A DNA stretch of 17,116 nt from Spongospora subterranea (GCA_900404475.1 OUQQ01000457.1:1-17116), one strand, 5' to 3'. Shown: positions 1 through 8,565, counted from the first letter of the stretch. The notes: a model not told the origin generated them from the letters alone. Program-made: numbers and translations.

Positions 1-153
1 CTACAGTCTAGTGGAACTCTTGTAACAATGCGTGCCTACAGTCTAGTGGAACTCTTGTAACAATGCGTGCCTACAGTCTAAAACCTTTCCGTCACTAGCA
101 ATGGGACTCTGGGACAGTCTAGGACCTTTCCACTAGGACTCCTGTAATATGTA
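1..153. repeat. 35-bp tandem repeat, decaying to the right
   Basis: Positions 1-35 and 36-70 are two identical 35-bp units beginning CTACAGTCTAGTGG. A third unit starts at 71 with the same ten bases and then diverges. A fourth, shorter copy begins near 114 (ACAGTCTAGG) and shares ACCTTTCC and CACTA with the third. The array reaches the window edge, so its full length is unknown. No protein or RNA function is apparent. Confidence 0.85.
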
Positions 154-164
154 CCAAATTTCGT

Positions 165-764
165 CGTTATTGGACATGATTACGCTTCTTAATTCATTTG
201 GATTCGAGTTAGAAACGGTTAGTGTGGTTGTTGTTGATTATTTTCACAATTATTCATAAACTCATGTCATAGATGATCGCTACGTACTTACCAGGAGCGA
301 TAACATCGTTGATCGCTGGTGCTTGGCGTTCATTGTTTCTTATGGTTGTTATCATCACATCGCTGATCATCGTTGTTTCTGCAGCTATAATTGTGGGACT
401 TGTCATGTTTTTAAACCGTTTCTTTGATCGTCGCCTTCAAAGCAACCAATTTGCCTCCGATCAAAAGGAACGTAAAGTAAATTTAACTGCAGAAATAAAC
501 CTGCAAATTACGGACAGGGGCGCCAAGAGGTTGTTTACTATCTTATTCATTCCACCTTTCAAATTTTTTGTACAGACGGATGCAACTGCGGGATCAGTTA
601 GTATAGGTATCTTCACAGGTTTAAGGTACTCTGATTGCCCATCCTTAGGGTAATAAGAATTGCTGCAATGATGGAAAAGGACTTTCAAGAAGAGCTGTTG
701 AAACAGTCTTGGAAGAAAGTAAGGATGTTGTGAAATACTGTTCATCTGTTTTATGTGTGCTGTA
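165..764 (+). repeat. Repeat family copy A, carrying a 126-codon ORF for a membrane-helix/coil protein
   Basis: This stretch matches positions 1690-2295 on the opposite strand along its whole length, and its 3' part (598-764) matches 4840-5005 in direct orientation. An open frame at 273-653 (in-frame ATG at 273) encodes a hydrophobic segment (VVIITSLIIVVSAAIIVGLV) followed by a charged, Gln/Lys-rich stretch and then an aromatic 'IPPFKFF' motif. The same protein pattern appears in copy B, so a gene family rather than random sequence lies behind the repeat. Downstream of the stop, a further coding-looking stretch (EKDFQEELL) is out of frame relative to copy C, consistent with loss of one A near 704. 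I do not recognise the family. It could be a decayed gene family, or cargo of an unknown mobile element. Confidence 0.7.
349..531 (+). repeat. Left arm of a long inverted repeat
   Basis: This 183-bp segment inside copy A is nearly identical to the reverse complement of 838-1021, with only a few mismatches and one extra A in the right arm. A 306-bp spacer separates the arms. It covers the part of copy A that encodes the membrane helix and the polar stretch. A transcript through both arms could fold into a long hairpin. Confidence 0.9.
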
Positions 765-837
765 GTACGAATCGAAGCGTCGCAAGATACATAAGGCTTT
801 TTTACCGGACTGTCTTCAAATAAACGTCCGGACAATT

Positions 838-1021
838 ACCTCTTGGCGCCCCTGTCCGAAATTTGCAGGTTTCTTTCTGCAGTTAAATTTACTTTACGTT
901 CCTTTTGATCGGAGGCAAATTGGTTGCTTTTGAAGGCGACGATCAAAGAAACGGTTTAAAAACATGACAAGTCCCACAATTATAGCTGCAGAAACAACGA
1001 TCATCAGCGATGTGATGATAA
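838..1021 (-). repeat. Right arm of a long inverted repeat
   Basis: This is the reverse-complement copy of 349-531, starting at ACCTCTTGGCG and ending at GATGATAA. Identity is much higher than between copies A and B, so the duplication-inversion is recent compared with the divergence of the family. The spacer next to it (about 813-833) contains a small inverted pair CCGGAC/GTCCGG. Confidence 0.9.
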
Positions 1022-1042
1022 TATAAAAACACATTATCCCCG

Positions 1043-1401
1043 TTGCATATGAGTTGGACTTACCCTAGAACCCTCGGTTGCACCAGGGTTTTCCATTCAT
1101 CATTTCTGGAACCCTATATCGCCAATGAGCTACAAGGTCGAAAGAAGTGTGAAACTCTTCCGTTTGCAATGGATGACTCTCAACAAGTAATATATGAGGT
1201 TGAGGACATTAATGCGAGTCGTTTATATCGAGGTCAATATCAGTATCTGGTACACTGAAATAAATACGACATTTCCGATCGCACTTGGGAACCTGCTTCA
1301 TCATTTATAACCTCGACCACACCGGCGTTAAAGGATACTATTCTGGTGTTCCATCTTCAGAATCCTGATGCACCGCACCCTAGACGGGGAATACTGTCAT
1401 G
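1043..1401 (+). pseudogene. Ty3/Gypsy retrotransposon remnant: integrase C-terminus with chromodomain
   Basis: The plus frame reads a typical end of a chromovirus polyprotein: 'VFHSSFLEPY' (the VFHVSLLKPY-type motif) and then a chromodomain start, 'YEVEDI...YRGQYQYLVH'. The frame is interrupted by TGA at 1256-1258, where chromodomains normally have Trp. It continues in the same frame with 'DRTWEPASSF' up to a TGA at 1399-1401. No reverse transcriptase, RNase H, protease or LTR is visible nearby, so this is a 3'-terminal fragment and almost certainly dead. Confidence 0.75.
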
Positions 1402-1497
1402 ATCGTACTGTGACCCTCCTCTATGACATAAATAAACAGCTAACCGTATCGTTCGAACTGGGCACTATTAACATCGTTTGTATTAACATTTTTGAAC

Positions 1498-1606
1498 TGA
1501 CGTGAATCAAGACCAATCCAACTAAAAACAACACCGACGCCTCGTGTTCAATTGTGGCCAACTAATTGCCGAAGAGAGCGACTGCCGTTAACCATAATCA
1601 GAGGCT
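1498..1606. repeat. Dispersed direct repeat, copy 1
   Basis: About 109 bp starting TGACGTGAATCAAGACC align in the same orientation with 3164-3270, sharing blocks such as CCAACTAAAAA, CTCGTGTT, GTGGCCAACT and GCCGTTAACCATA, with scattered substitutions and small gaps. It lies downstream of the plus-strand chromodomain fragment. It may be retrotransposon 3' non-coding or LTR-derived sequence, but I cannot define LTR ends. Confidence 0.75.
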
Positions 1607-1689
1607 AAATAGTGAATAAACTACAGTGCCATTCGGTAGTTTGTTCACCTATCAGTGCTTTGGTCCTCGTGAGGCTGTTGCTGCTGTGG

Positions 1690-2295
1690 GGGTTGTACTA
1701 AAACACAGATAAAACAGATGAACAATATCAAACAACAACCGTACACTGTTCCAGCAGGCGATTTAGGATCAACTCGCGAGGACCACGATCCAGCAGTAAT
1801 GCCACGTATATTCTACTATGGAATGGGCAATCAGAATACAATCCCCTCTGAAGATACCTATCCTAACTCGTAACGGTTTTCGAGCTCTCTATATAGATAA
1901 TAAAAAAAAATTGAAAGGGGAATGAATAAGATAGTTAAACAACCGTTCGGCTTGCGCATCGGCTTGGCGCTGAATCAGCTCGGCTTGGGCTGTGAGCTCA
2001 GCTTGGTCTCCTTGGGCATCGGCTCTGCGCTGATGGCAATCTTTGACGCAATTTCAGCAGACGCAAAGGCCGACGGAAGCGATTGCAAAAAAAACGATCA
2101 CCAGCGATGTGATGATAACAAACATAATGAAGCAATGAACGTCACGCACCTGCAATGGCCGATATAATGGATCCAGCCAACACGGATTCATTCATCTATG
2201 CAGTGAACTTATGAATAATTCTGAAAGAATCAACAACAACAATACTAACAATGGCCGTTTGATATCCAAATGAATTAAGAAGCGTGATCAGTCAG
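1690..2295 (-). repeat. Repeat family copy B, diverged and inverted, with a broken membrane-helix/coil ORF
   Basis: Read on the minus strand, this is the counterpart of copy A from its 5' flank (CGCTTCTTAATTCATTTGGAT near 2262-2282) to its 3' end (TGTTCATCTGTTTTAT near 1708-1723). The minus-strand protein reads 'FVIITSLVIVFFAIASVGL', then a stop, then an Ala/Gln-rich coil ('AELIQRQADAQAERLFN') and 'SPFNFF'. This follows copy A in the same order with almost no gaps. The in-frame TGA between helix and coil makes it look like a pseudogene copy. The plus-strand frame at 1922-2167 is only the antisense of this coil. Confidence 0.75.
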
Positions 2296-2340
2296 GAGGT
2301 GTTCCCAGTAAGTGCAGACACTCATCAATGGACAGCGTCG

Positions 2341-3110
2341 CTATCGGAGCACTGGTTTAAAAGTCGCCACCGATATATTCCTGCGTCTTCGTGTCGTCAC
2401 TGATGAGATATGAAAGACTCGACGCAGAGTCTGAATTCGGACCTTCAATTCTAAGATGGCCCTTGTAAGGTTTGTCTTGAGGAACTCCCGAATTGCCCGC
2501 AGATGTTCGACACAATCATCAACGCTGAGGCATATTGTGGAGGATGTAGTCGTCGCAGGTGTATCAAATCGATGGAAACCATAATTTGCATAAAATAACC
2601 TCATTTTCATATCGGAGTGGTCGCTGCTATTGTACGAAAATTCAGCCGATGATAACCAGTCTGCCCCATGGTGTTGACGGTACGATACGAAGCAACCCAG
2701 GTATTGCTCGAGAGCCTGGTTTACACGCTCTGTCTGACCGTCAGTTTGTGGATGGTGTGTGGACGAGAGTTTGCGCTAGACCTTTAACCAATTCAAAAAA
2801 GCTTTCCAAAATTTGAAAATAAACTGAGGATTGTGGTCGCTTACGATGTCGTCTCGAAGACCATGGAGTTTGAGCCCCTGGTGAAATAGTAAGATCGATA
2901 TCTGTTCTGCCGTTTGCGCTTCGACACAGGGGATGAAGTGCGCCGTTTTCGAGAACCAATTCACAACAATCAAAATGGAGTCGAAACCGCTGGAGAGTAA
3001 GATCTTCGTTATGAAGTCGAGGGAGATGGAAGACCATAACTTGGTCGGTAAGGGCAGTGGCCTCAGCAGGCCGAAGGGTGCCCGGCCAGGAGAAATTACG
3101 TCTACCAGTA
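2341..3110 (-). pseudogene. Ty3/Gypsy integrase core remnant (element 1)
   Basis: On the minus strand the order is 'SISLDFI', 'VVNWFSKTAHFIPC', 'LHGLRDDIVSDHNPQF', then in another frame 'HHPQTDGQTERVNQALEQYL' and 'FYANYGFHRFDT'. This is the standard retroviral-type integrase catalytic core with its D, D and E motif contexts. The reading frame shifts near 2775, and more breaks follow. The sequence stops close to repeat copy B (right edge 2295), so the downstream GPY/chromodomain part is missing here. It is a fossil fragment. Confidence 0.85.
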
Positions 3111-3163
3111 ATTATGAGTGCGAGTCAATCAATTCCGATAGAAGGTTATGTTGGAGTCTGTCC

Positions 3164-3270
3164 TGACGTGGAACAAACCAACTAAAAATAACACCGGCGT
3201 CTCGTGTTGGCTCAACTGTGGCCAACTCCTTGCTGAAGAGAGCGGCTGCCGTTAACCATAGCCAGAAGCT
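3164..3270. repeat. Dispersed direct repeat, copy 2
   Basis: Same-orientation partner of 1498-1606. It lies between the integrase-core fragment and the separate integrase C-terminal/chromodomain fragment, both on the minus strand. A minus-strand frame is open across it but has no recognisable domain. Confidence 0.75.
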
Positions 3271-3351
3271 AGTTGTGCAACACGACGCCTGCACGCAAGA
3301 GTTAAACACTCGCGGTCGACAAACAGACACGTGATGACGAAAGTGTCCTGC

Positions 3352-4075
3352 TCAAAGAGTTCTGATGCTATTAATGGGATTGCAAAGCGTACGTTGTACG
3401 CTGCCTGTTGCCCGAAAGACGGCAGGTAATACACTAACCAAACCTGGGACATGTTCCGCGATGATTTCGTGCGGTTCCCATGTAGCGCCGGTAACTTCAA
3501 AACCATGCCACTGAACCAGAAGTTCTGACGTACCAATCACTGAATTGGTACGCCGATCCAAGATCGCTTCGGGAAAAAACGTATTGCTGGTCAACGCAAC
3601 ATTTCCCAGCAGCTTTGTAGTGATATCGAGAATTGCTGTCGTCGTAGAACTTGAGACGAGACGCGTGTACGTCATTTTCCGAACCCGTTATTAAATCGCG
3701 AACCGTGAATATTAACTGGTGAGGAGTTGTGCTCACAATGGCGACAGGTCCAACCAATTACATTCGGTCTTAGACGGTGTTTCGTCTAATGTTAGTAGCG
3801 ATGAGACAGTAATCACCTTTCCGGAAATTTGCTTGTTCAACCGATTTTTGCTTATGGCGACGTGAGCGGACATTCGCTCGATGAGACGAAACTGTTTTCT
3901 GAACCGAATGATGTATGTTATCGAGAGATTCCAGAAGATTGGAAGTTTGGGCGAAAATGGAATCGGCACTCAAAGGAACGTCGACAACCTTGTCTAAGGA
4001 CGGATTATGTGGTTCATCGCCATGTTCTTCAATGACAAAATGCTGGGCCAGTCCTGCAGAAAGTTCATTTGCATT
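3352..4075 (-). pseudogene. Ty3/Gypsy integrase C-terminus and chromodomain remnant (element 2)
   Basis: Minus-strand frames read, in order, a coil-like 'LDNIHHSVQKTVSSHRANV' region, 'FRKGDYCLIATNIRR', 'VGPVAIVST', 'DLITGSENDVHASRLKFYDD' and then 'LLVQWHGFEVTGATWEPHEI' plus 'EHVPGLV'. That is the usual GPY-type integrase tail followed by a chromodomain. The parts lie in different frames, with two in-frame stops between the 'NIRR' and 'VGP' blocks and a frame change before the chromodomain. The chromodomain lies upstream, in transcription sense, of the integrase core at 2341-3110. The two therefore cannot be one collinear element. Confidence 0.85.
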
Positions 4076-4504
4076 TCGGATGCTAGTGCTTTCAACATAG
4101 CCAGGAACACACGAACCTAAGCAAACCGGTCACAAGGACCTATCAACAAGACAGGACAGCTCGGTTCTCCATCAGCCAGGCCAGTGTTGTCCCGAAAGAT
4201 TCCCGACGACCTTTTGAAGAGATACTAAAACCGCGATCCGCCAGAGGGTGGATGGTTAGTCTGCCATGGCCGCCATTGGGTACAGGTCTGTCCCTCAGCT
4301 ACCCACGAACAGATCCAGCAAGTTTTCGCTCAGCTCAAAGTCAAAAACATCAACAAAGCAAAACGTAACGTCGTAAAGGAAATAACGGGCGTCAATCAAC
4401 AGGTTGTACGAATTGGAAAGTCGACTCGTTGGAAGTACGATCTGGATAACTTCTCCTCGAGGACGACACTTAGTAATACTGTACATATAAAGGTACTGTA
4501 CATA
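4076..4504. other. Gene-free stretch
   Basis: I see no convincing coding sequence or RNA gene. Short frames here lack recognisable domains. The right end has TACTGTACATA twice (4477-4487 and 4494-4504) immediately before the inverted-repeat element. Confidence 0.6.
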
Positions 4505-4839
4505 GAGCATCTCCACCGCGGACTATTATCTTTATCTGTAAATCTGAAAATAATGAATGAATTCCGGATTAAATGACCAAGTCGCAATCTGAGTGGTGGG
4601 ACCTCTTTAAAGTTCACGCATTATTCCTACTTGAACCACATATAACGACTCTCCGGTGGAGATACGAATCATTAGAATTTCATCAGAAAAGATAAAGATA
4701 ATAGTCCGCGGTGGAGATGCTCGCGTGTCATCTAGCGCGGACGCTAGGTTTAGCGACGCATTAGTGTGGGGGCAAAAACGCTAAATTTGCCACGCTAACC
4801 CTGTTATTAAGAGATTTAGCGCGACGGGTGGGGATGCTC
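4505..4839. mobile_element. MITE-like element with terminal inverted repeats
   Basis: The element begins GAGCATCTCCACC at 4505 and ends GGTGGGGATGCTC at 4839, inverted copies differing at one position. Inside it is a second, perfect 33-bp inverted repeat, 4505-4537 against 4690-4722 (GAGCATCTCCACCGCGG...). The right part (4723-4839) is rich in TTTAGCG/CGCTAAA words in both orientations. No transposase is encoded. Flanking trinucleotides (ATA left, TTA right) do not give a clean target-site duplication. A non-autonomous DNA transposon of Harbinger-like or similar type is the best guess; the superfamily is uncertain. Confidence 0.7.
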
Positions 4840-5005
4840 TTAGTATAGATATCGTCATAGGGTAAGGTACTCCGATTGCCCATCCTTAGGGTAATAAGAA
4901 TTGCTGCACTGATGGAGAAGGAGTTTCAAGAAGAGCTGCTGAAAACAGTCTTGGAAGAACGTAATGATGCTGTGAAATACTGTTCATCTATTTTATGTGT
5001 GTTAA
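4840..5005 (+). repeat. Repeat family copy C (3' part only)
   Basis: This directly repeats 598-764 at high identity (GATTGCCCATCCTTAGGGTAATAAGAATTGCTGCA shared, split here as GATTGCCCATCCTTAG and GGTAATAAGAATTGCTGCA). One frame reads 'MEKEFQEELLKTVLEERNDA', clearly coding-like, whereas copy A has lost a base in the same place. The copy starts exactly where the MITE-like element ends, so the 5' part may have been removed or displaced by that insertion. Confidence 0.85.
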
Positions 5006-5249
5006 GTTTCCAACCGATTCACCCCTTCGGCGGATAAGAGCGCTGCGCCTTCTATTTTTGCCCTTTGGAGTCTGATAGCCTGTATTTCCGGTGGCCAAAG
5101 CGCACGCCAAATTTACCGGTCACCGTGGAGTATGGTACCTATATGGACAGGGGATCACTCACAGTTAAAGTCCGCTAATCCTCGTTACCTTACGGGTTGA
5201 TCAACCCCATCCTGCTCCTTTATTGCACACAATACAGCCCCTTTAATTG

Positions 5250-6285
5250 ATGGGGCAAGGGCCTTCTTCGGCAGGATTAGGTTCCAACGATGATACCACC
5301 AGTGCTGTTCTAAATGAAGAAATTATGCAGCTGGATGCGGGAACGCCCAATCTTCTTGCAGATCATGTCCGCGAATGCTTAGACTCGGAAGGTCTTGATG
5401 GAAATAGTCAACATATTATCGATCCCCCAGATGGAGCCAAGGTTATTTTGGCTGCTCGCTATGCGTTTTGTCCCTAAGATTGAGTTATTTTGGGTTCATA
5501 GGAACCAGAATCTGTACCTGCCGTTTTCACATGGCCGTATGGGGGGGAGAATGTTTTTATAACTGGATCCTTCAACCAATGGTCGGGGAAAATCCCAATG
5601 TATCGATCCAATAAGGATTTGCAGTGATATTAGAGCTTCCTCCAGGCGTCATTCAGTATAAGTTCATTGTCGATGATCAATGGTGCAAATCTGATTTAAT
5701 TTTGAATTGTGGTTTGATTCTTTGGACATCCGGAAGTTTATATATTAATTTTACCAGCTTTCGTTTAATACTTCTTGTCTACAGGAGATTTGCCCCAGAT
5801 CAACCCACCGTTGTAGACGCACAAGGTGTCATCAACAACCAGATTGAGATCAAAGCTCCAGAACAGGAAAACAATTTCGAGAATGATGATGCTGACGGAT
5901 GTGGAACATACGGTCAAGTAGAGCCGTGTCATGACAATTATGCGAAAGATCCCCCGCCACTTCCTCCACATCTTGGCATTATTCTTTTGAATTCTGACGA
6001 AATCGCTGGGCAAAATGATGCGGTAATGTTGCCTGTACCGCAACATGTCACATTAAGTCATTTATACGCATCCAGATCAGAGACAGCTGCAGAGGTTACC
6101 TTCGTTTCTGTTCTTCTTTTCTTTTAGGCTGAAACTTTGACTGTTATCAGGAAAAAGTTTGTGTCCTCGGAATTACGCAACGATATATGAGCAAATTTGT
6201 CACTACCGTATACTATCGCCCCAATCCTTTGCCAGGAACATTACCATCCCAACCATTTCAAGCACCTGCTCCTTTTCTCTCATAG
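5250..6285 (+). CDS. PRKAB: AMP-activated protein kinase (SNF1/AMPK) beta subunit, four exons, one frame break
   Basis: This is the scaffold subunit of the energy-sensing kinase AMPK; it binds glycogen and holds alpha and gamma together. Exons inferred from GT/AG sites and conservation are 5250-5441, 5502-5682, 5785-6094 and 6151-6285, giving about 272 residues, the usual beta length. The N-terminus MGQGPSS fits an N-myristoylation signal. Residues about 70-140 are the CBM48 glycogen-binding domain: 'GSFNQW' Trp, 'YRS' (human Ser108 context), 'QYKF' Lys, 'DDQW' Trp and 'NN'. The C-terminal ASC domain follows: 'PPPLPPHL', 'PVPQHVTLSHLYA', then 'TQRYMSKFVTTVYYRP'. Between 'RSNKD' and 'ILELPPG' the frame slips by one base in the TTT at 5618-5620. 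All surrounding residues are conserved, so this is a sequencing error or a very recent lesion. ATG 5250 is chosen over the in-frame TTG just before it. Confidence 0.93.
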
Positions 6286-6979
6286 TATACTCATAATGCA
6301 TGCTAAAGTACGTTTGTAGTCTGCTCGTGTTGCTTCGCGCTATGAAACAAGAGAAAAAGAAGGCCATACGGTATAATCTGAATTTGAGCTTGCTCAATTT
6401 TGACTTCGGAGATTGCGAGTAACCCTCCATTGCGACATAAACCAGCATTGCTATTCACAATTAGAGTTGTTTGAGAGCAGAATTGTTTGTGCAAAAATCG
6501 TTCATGGTTGAACATGTTGTTCAAAAATTTGATGAAAACGGTGCAACAACAACATTATCTTTGAACCCGACTTATCAATAAAAACGATTTTTTTATAAGA
6601 GGCATGCTGAACCCTTTTTCGAATTGGAGTAGTACATAGTAGGAAAGTCGATATCAAAGGTTTGCGGGTACTGTTGTGAAGGGCCTGCGAACGAGAGAGG
6701 ATTCCCGCTACGACTGTAGCAAACCCATTCTTCGACTCGGTTAAACTTTATTGCAGTAATGCAGTTCATGGTTATGATGGCTGGGGAAACCGATCCACCA
6801 ACATCTTCGTGGCCGCATGGGCTATCGCAGATGCATTGTCTGAGTTCGCTGAATCGCGTTAAGGTGCAGATACCGGTGCAGGGTGGCGCCAAACGGTCGC
6901 TACTACGGTGTGTTGGTGCGGCCCCGTGATTGGGTCTGTGACATTGCGGTCTCGGCTCCCACAGCTATTTCCATTTTAA
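6286..6979. other. Intergenic region between AMPK beta and EMC3
   Basis: I see no supportable gene. AATAAA at 6577-6582, followed by a T run, could serve AMPK beta polyadenylation, though it lies about 290 bp past the stop. A minus-strand open frame (6593-6892) has no ATG upstream and no known domain. A plus-strand frame around 6680-6860 is open but starts without ATG. The last 100 bp should hold the EMC3 promoter, but I see no clear TATA or initiator motif. Confidence 0.5.
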
Positions 6980-7955
6980 ATGGTGCAATATGGCCTGGAT
7001 CAGAACACTGTATTGTCCCTCGATCCTCGTATCAGAGATTATGTACTTTTGCCGATATGCGTCTTCGTCATAATGCAGGTGAAATATAGTGCCCGTCAGC
7101 TCGGCATTGTCTCCTCAATCCGATCATGGTCAGGGTATACTCCGGCACTTTGTTTCAATTTTATTGCAGACCCAACCTCGAAAACCGAAAAGAAATGAAA
7201 TTCGGCATGGAGAACTGTTGCGAAGGGCGAAATTATTTCGGAATAATTCCCAATTCTTAAACGAAAATGCGTTTCAATCAAGACGAATCTCTCTTATCGA
7301 TAACTTTAAAGTCGTTATCGAGGAGCTGAAGCCTAAAGAAGAGTCAACTAGCCCAGATGCGCCTATGCAGATGCCGGTGCAGAATCCGGAAGACTTACAA
7401 TCAATGCTCAATATGATGAAACAGGTGCTGAAGTATATGCGTGTTCAGTCTGATTTCTAACTTATGTGTTAGAACTTTGCCAATGTCATTCCCAATATGC
7501 TTTCGATGGCCTGGATAAGCTACTTTTTTTCAGGATTTATACTGGTCAAACTTCCTTTCCCGTTAACGCAAAGTTTCAAAGGGATGCTCCAGCAAGGAAT
7601 TTCTATATCTCATTTGGATCCCTCTTATGTAAGTTCCCTCAGCTGGTATTTCATCAATCTGTTTGGGACGCGAGGTCTACTTTCTCTTTGTCTGGGTAAA
7701 TATCGTGAGTGCTCTTGTTTGCCCTGTTTTGGTCTTGTGGTTGTTGATATATCTTCGATTTTAGCTGCCGATGAAACTCAAGAAATGTACTCTCAAATGA
7801 CAGTAATGCCTACTGCTGGCCCTATGAATACTGGGACTCATAAGCCGTTCGAGCAAGAAAAGATCGAACTAGAAATATCAAAGCTAATATCAGTTGTTGA
7901 TGATGCAGAGAATCGACTTCTAGGAAAACTACCGCGCAAAGCTCATAACGATTAA
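6980..7955 (+). CDS. EMC3: ER membrane protein complex subunit 3 (EMC3), four exons
   Basis: EMC3 is the YidC/Oxa1-family core of the ER membrane protein complex, which inserts tail-anchored and multipass proteins into the ER membrane. Exons are 6980-7078, 7134-7424, 7473-7695 and 7765-7955, giving 267 aa (human 261). Diagnostic segments are 'DYVLLPICVFVIMQ' joined to 'GILRHFVSILLQ' across intron 1 (the conserved groove Arg is R37), then 'NVIPNMLSMAWISYFFSGF', 'VKLPFPLTQSFKGMLQQGI', 'LDPSYVSSLSWYFINLFG' and 'LCLG'. Three membrane segments fit the family: about 21-43, 134-160 and 180-200. Introns are 55, 48 and 69 bp; intron 2 has a CTAAC branch-point-like site. The C-terminal tail (EQEKIELEI...DDAENRLLGK) matches the cytosolic tail helices of the family. 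The gene converges with TXNDC17, the two stops being 134 bp apart. Confidence 0.95.
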
Positions 7956-8089
7956 AATAATGTTTTTGTTCAAAACTTTGACATTGATCTTGGCAGTCCG
8001 ACATGGCCAGTTAACGTTCACACTTTTTTAACACCAGTTCGTTGTCGAAGCCGTTCCACTGTAGATTGACCGATGATTTGCATAACAGA

Positions 8090-8565
8090 CTAGTTTGATT
8101 GGTGGTTTATATAGTGCGATACAAGTTTGTCGTCAAAACACTCACGTTCAATCAGCGGATCCTTCCAATGACCGGTGTCGATACGATGCAATTGGGGAAT
8201 AGCTTTCAGTTGCAACTGGGGATCTATTCTATATGGATGGGATGGATTCCCTTTGTAGCTATATTCACAATTCCGAACGTTATGGGCGGAAGATGGAACG
8301 GGCTAAGCGCTAACCTTTCCCTTGCTACCACTAATTCTAGCAAGCATACCGGATTGGTATGCCGTTCTAGAGCTTCCATGATGATCGGGAAAGCCTGATC
8401 GCAATCTGGACACCAGCTCTTCCCACTTGTTGGATCACGCTGGCCGAACACAAGAATAAACAGATCCGAGCCATGCGCCTGGCTGAAGGCCCGAGCCTGA
8501 TCAAGCGATTCATGGTAGTATTGAGGATCCGGACACAGTATTGTGTGAACCGCCGTAGTTGACAT
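8090..8565 (-). CDS. TXNDC17: Thioredoxin domain-containing protein 17 (TRP14 family), two exons
   Basis: This is a small cytosolic thioredoxin-like oxidoreductase; in animals the family reduces cystine and selected protein disulfides. Exons on the minus strand are 8565-8315 and 8258-8090, with a 56-bp intron between, giving 139 aa (human 123). Residues 48-55 read GKSWCPDC, the family-specific WCPDC redox motif (C52, C55). It is preceded by the beta strand 'DLFILVFGQRDP'. After splicing, 'LLELVVARESYKGNPSHPYR' joins to 'LQLKAIPQL', whose Ile-Pro is the thioredoxin cis-proline site. I chose the ATG at 8565 because residues from there align with the family; the frame is open 18 codons further 5', but without an ATG in that stretch that I rely on. 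The C-terminal tail after 'GHWKDPLIERECF' is ordinary for the family. Confidence 0.93.

Noticed and set aside
1..153. Possible CRISPR array from the 35-bp repeats
   Set aside because: The repeats are directly adjacent with no spacers, and the genome is eukaryotic. This is an ordinary tandem repeat.
461..835. Minus-strand 124-codon frame
   Set aside because: Antisense of repeat copy A. The plus-strand reading has the conserved helix/coil pattern shared with copy B, so the minus frame is a shadow.
1922..2167. Plus-strand 81-codon Gly/Leu-rich frame
   Set aside because: Antisense of the Ala/Gln-rich coil in copy B, which aligns with copy A on the minus strand.
5593..5623. A tiny intron (GTATCG...TTTGCAG) as explanation for the AMPK beta frame break
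   Set aside because: It would be only about 25 bp, would remove conserved CBM48 residues including 'YRSNKD', and its length does not restore the frame.
6680..6862. Plus-strand open frame of about 60 codons before EMC3
   Set aside because: No ATG, no recognisable domain and no clear splice partner, so it is not supportable as an exon.
6593..6892. Minus-strand 99-codon open frame with several Cys residues
   Set aside because: It starts at TTG; the frame is open upstream to a stop near 6965 without an ATG. No known domain, and it overlaps the EMC3 promoter side.
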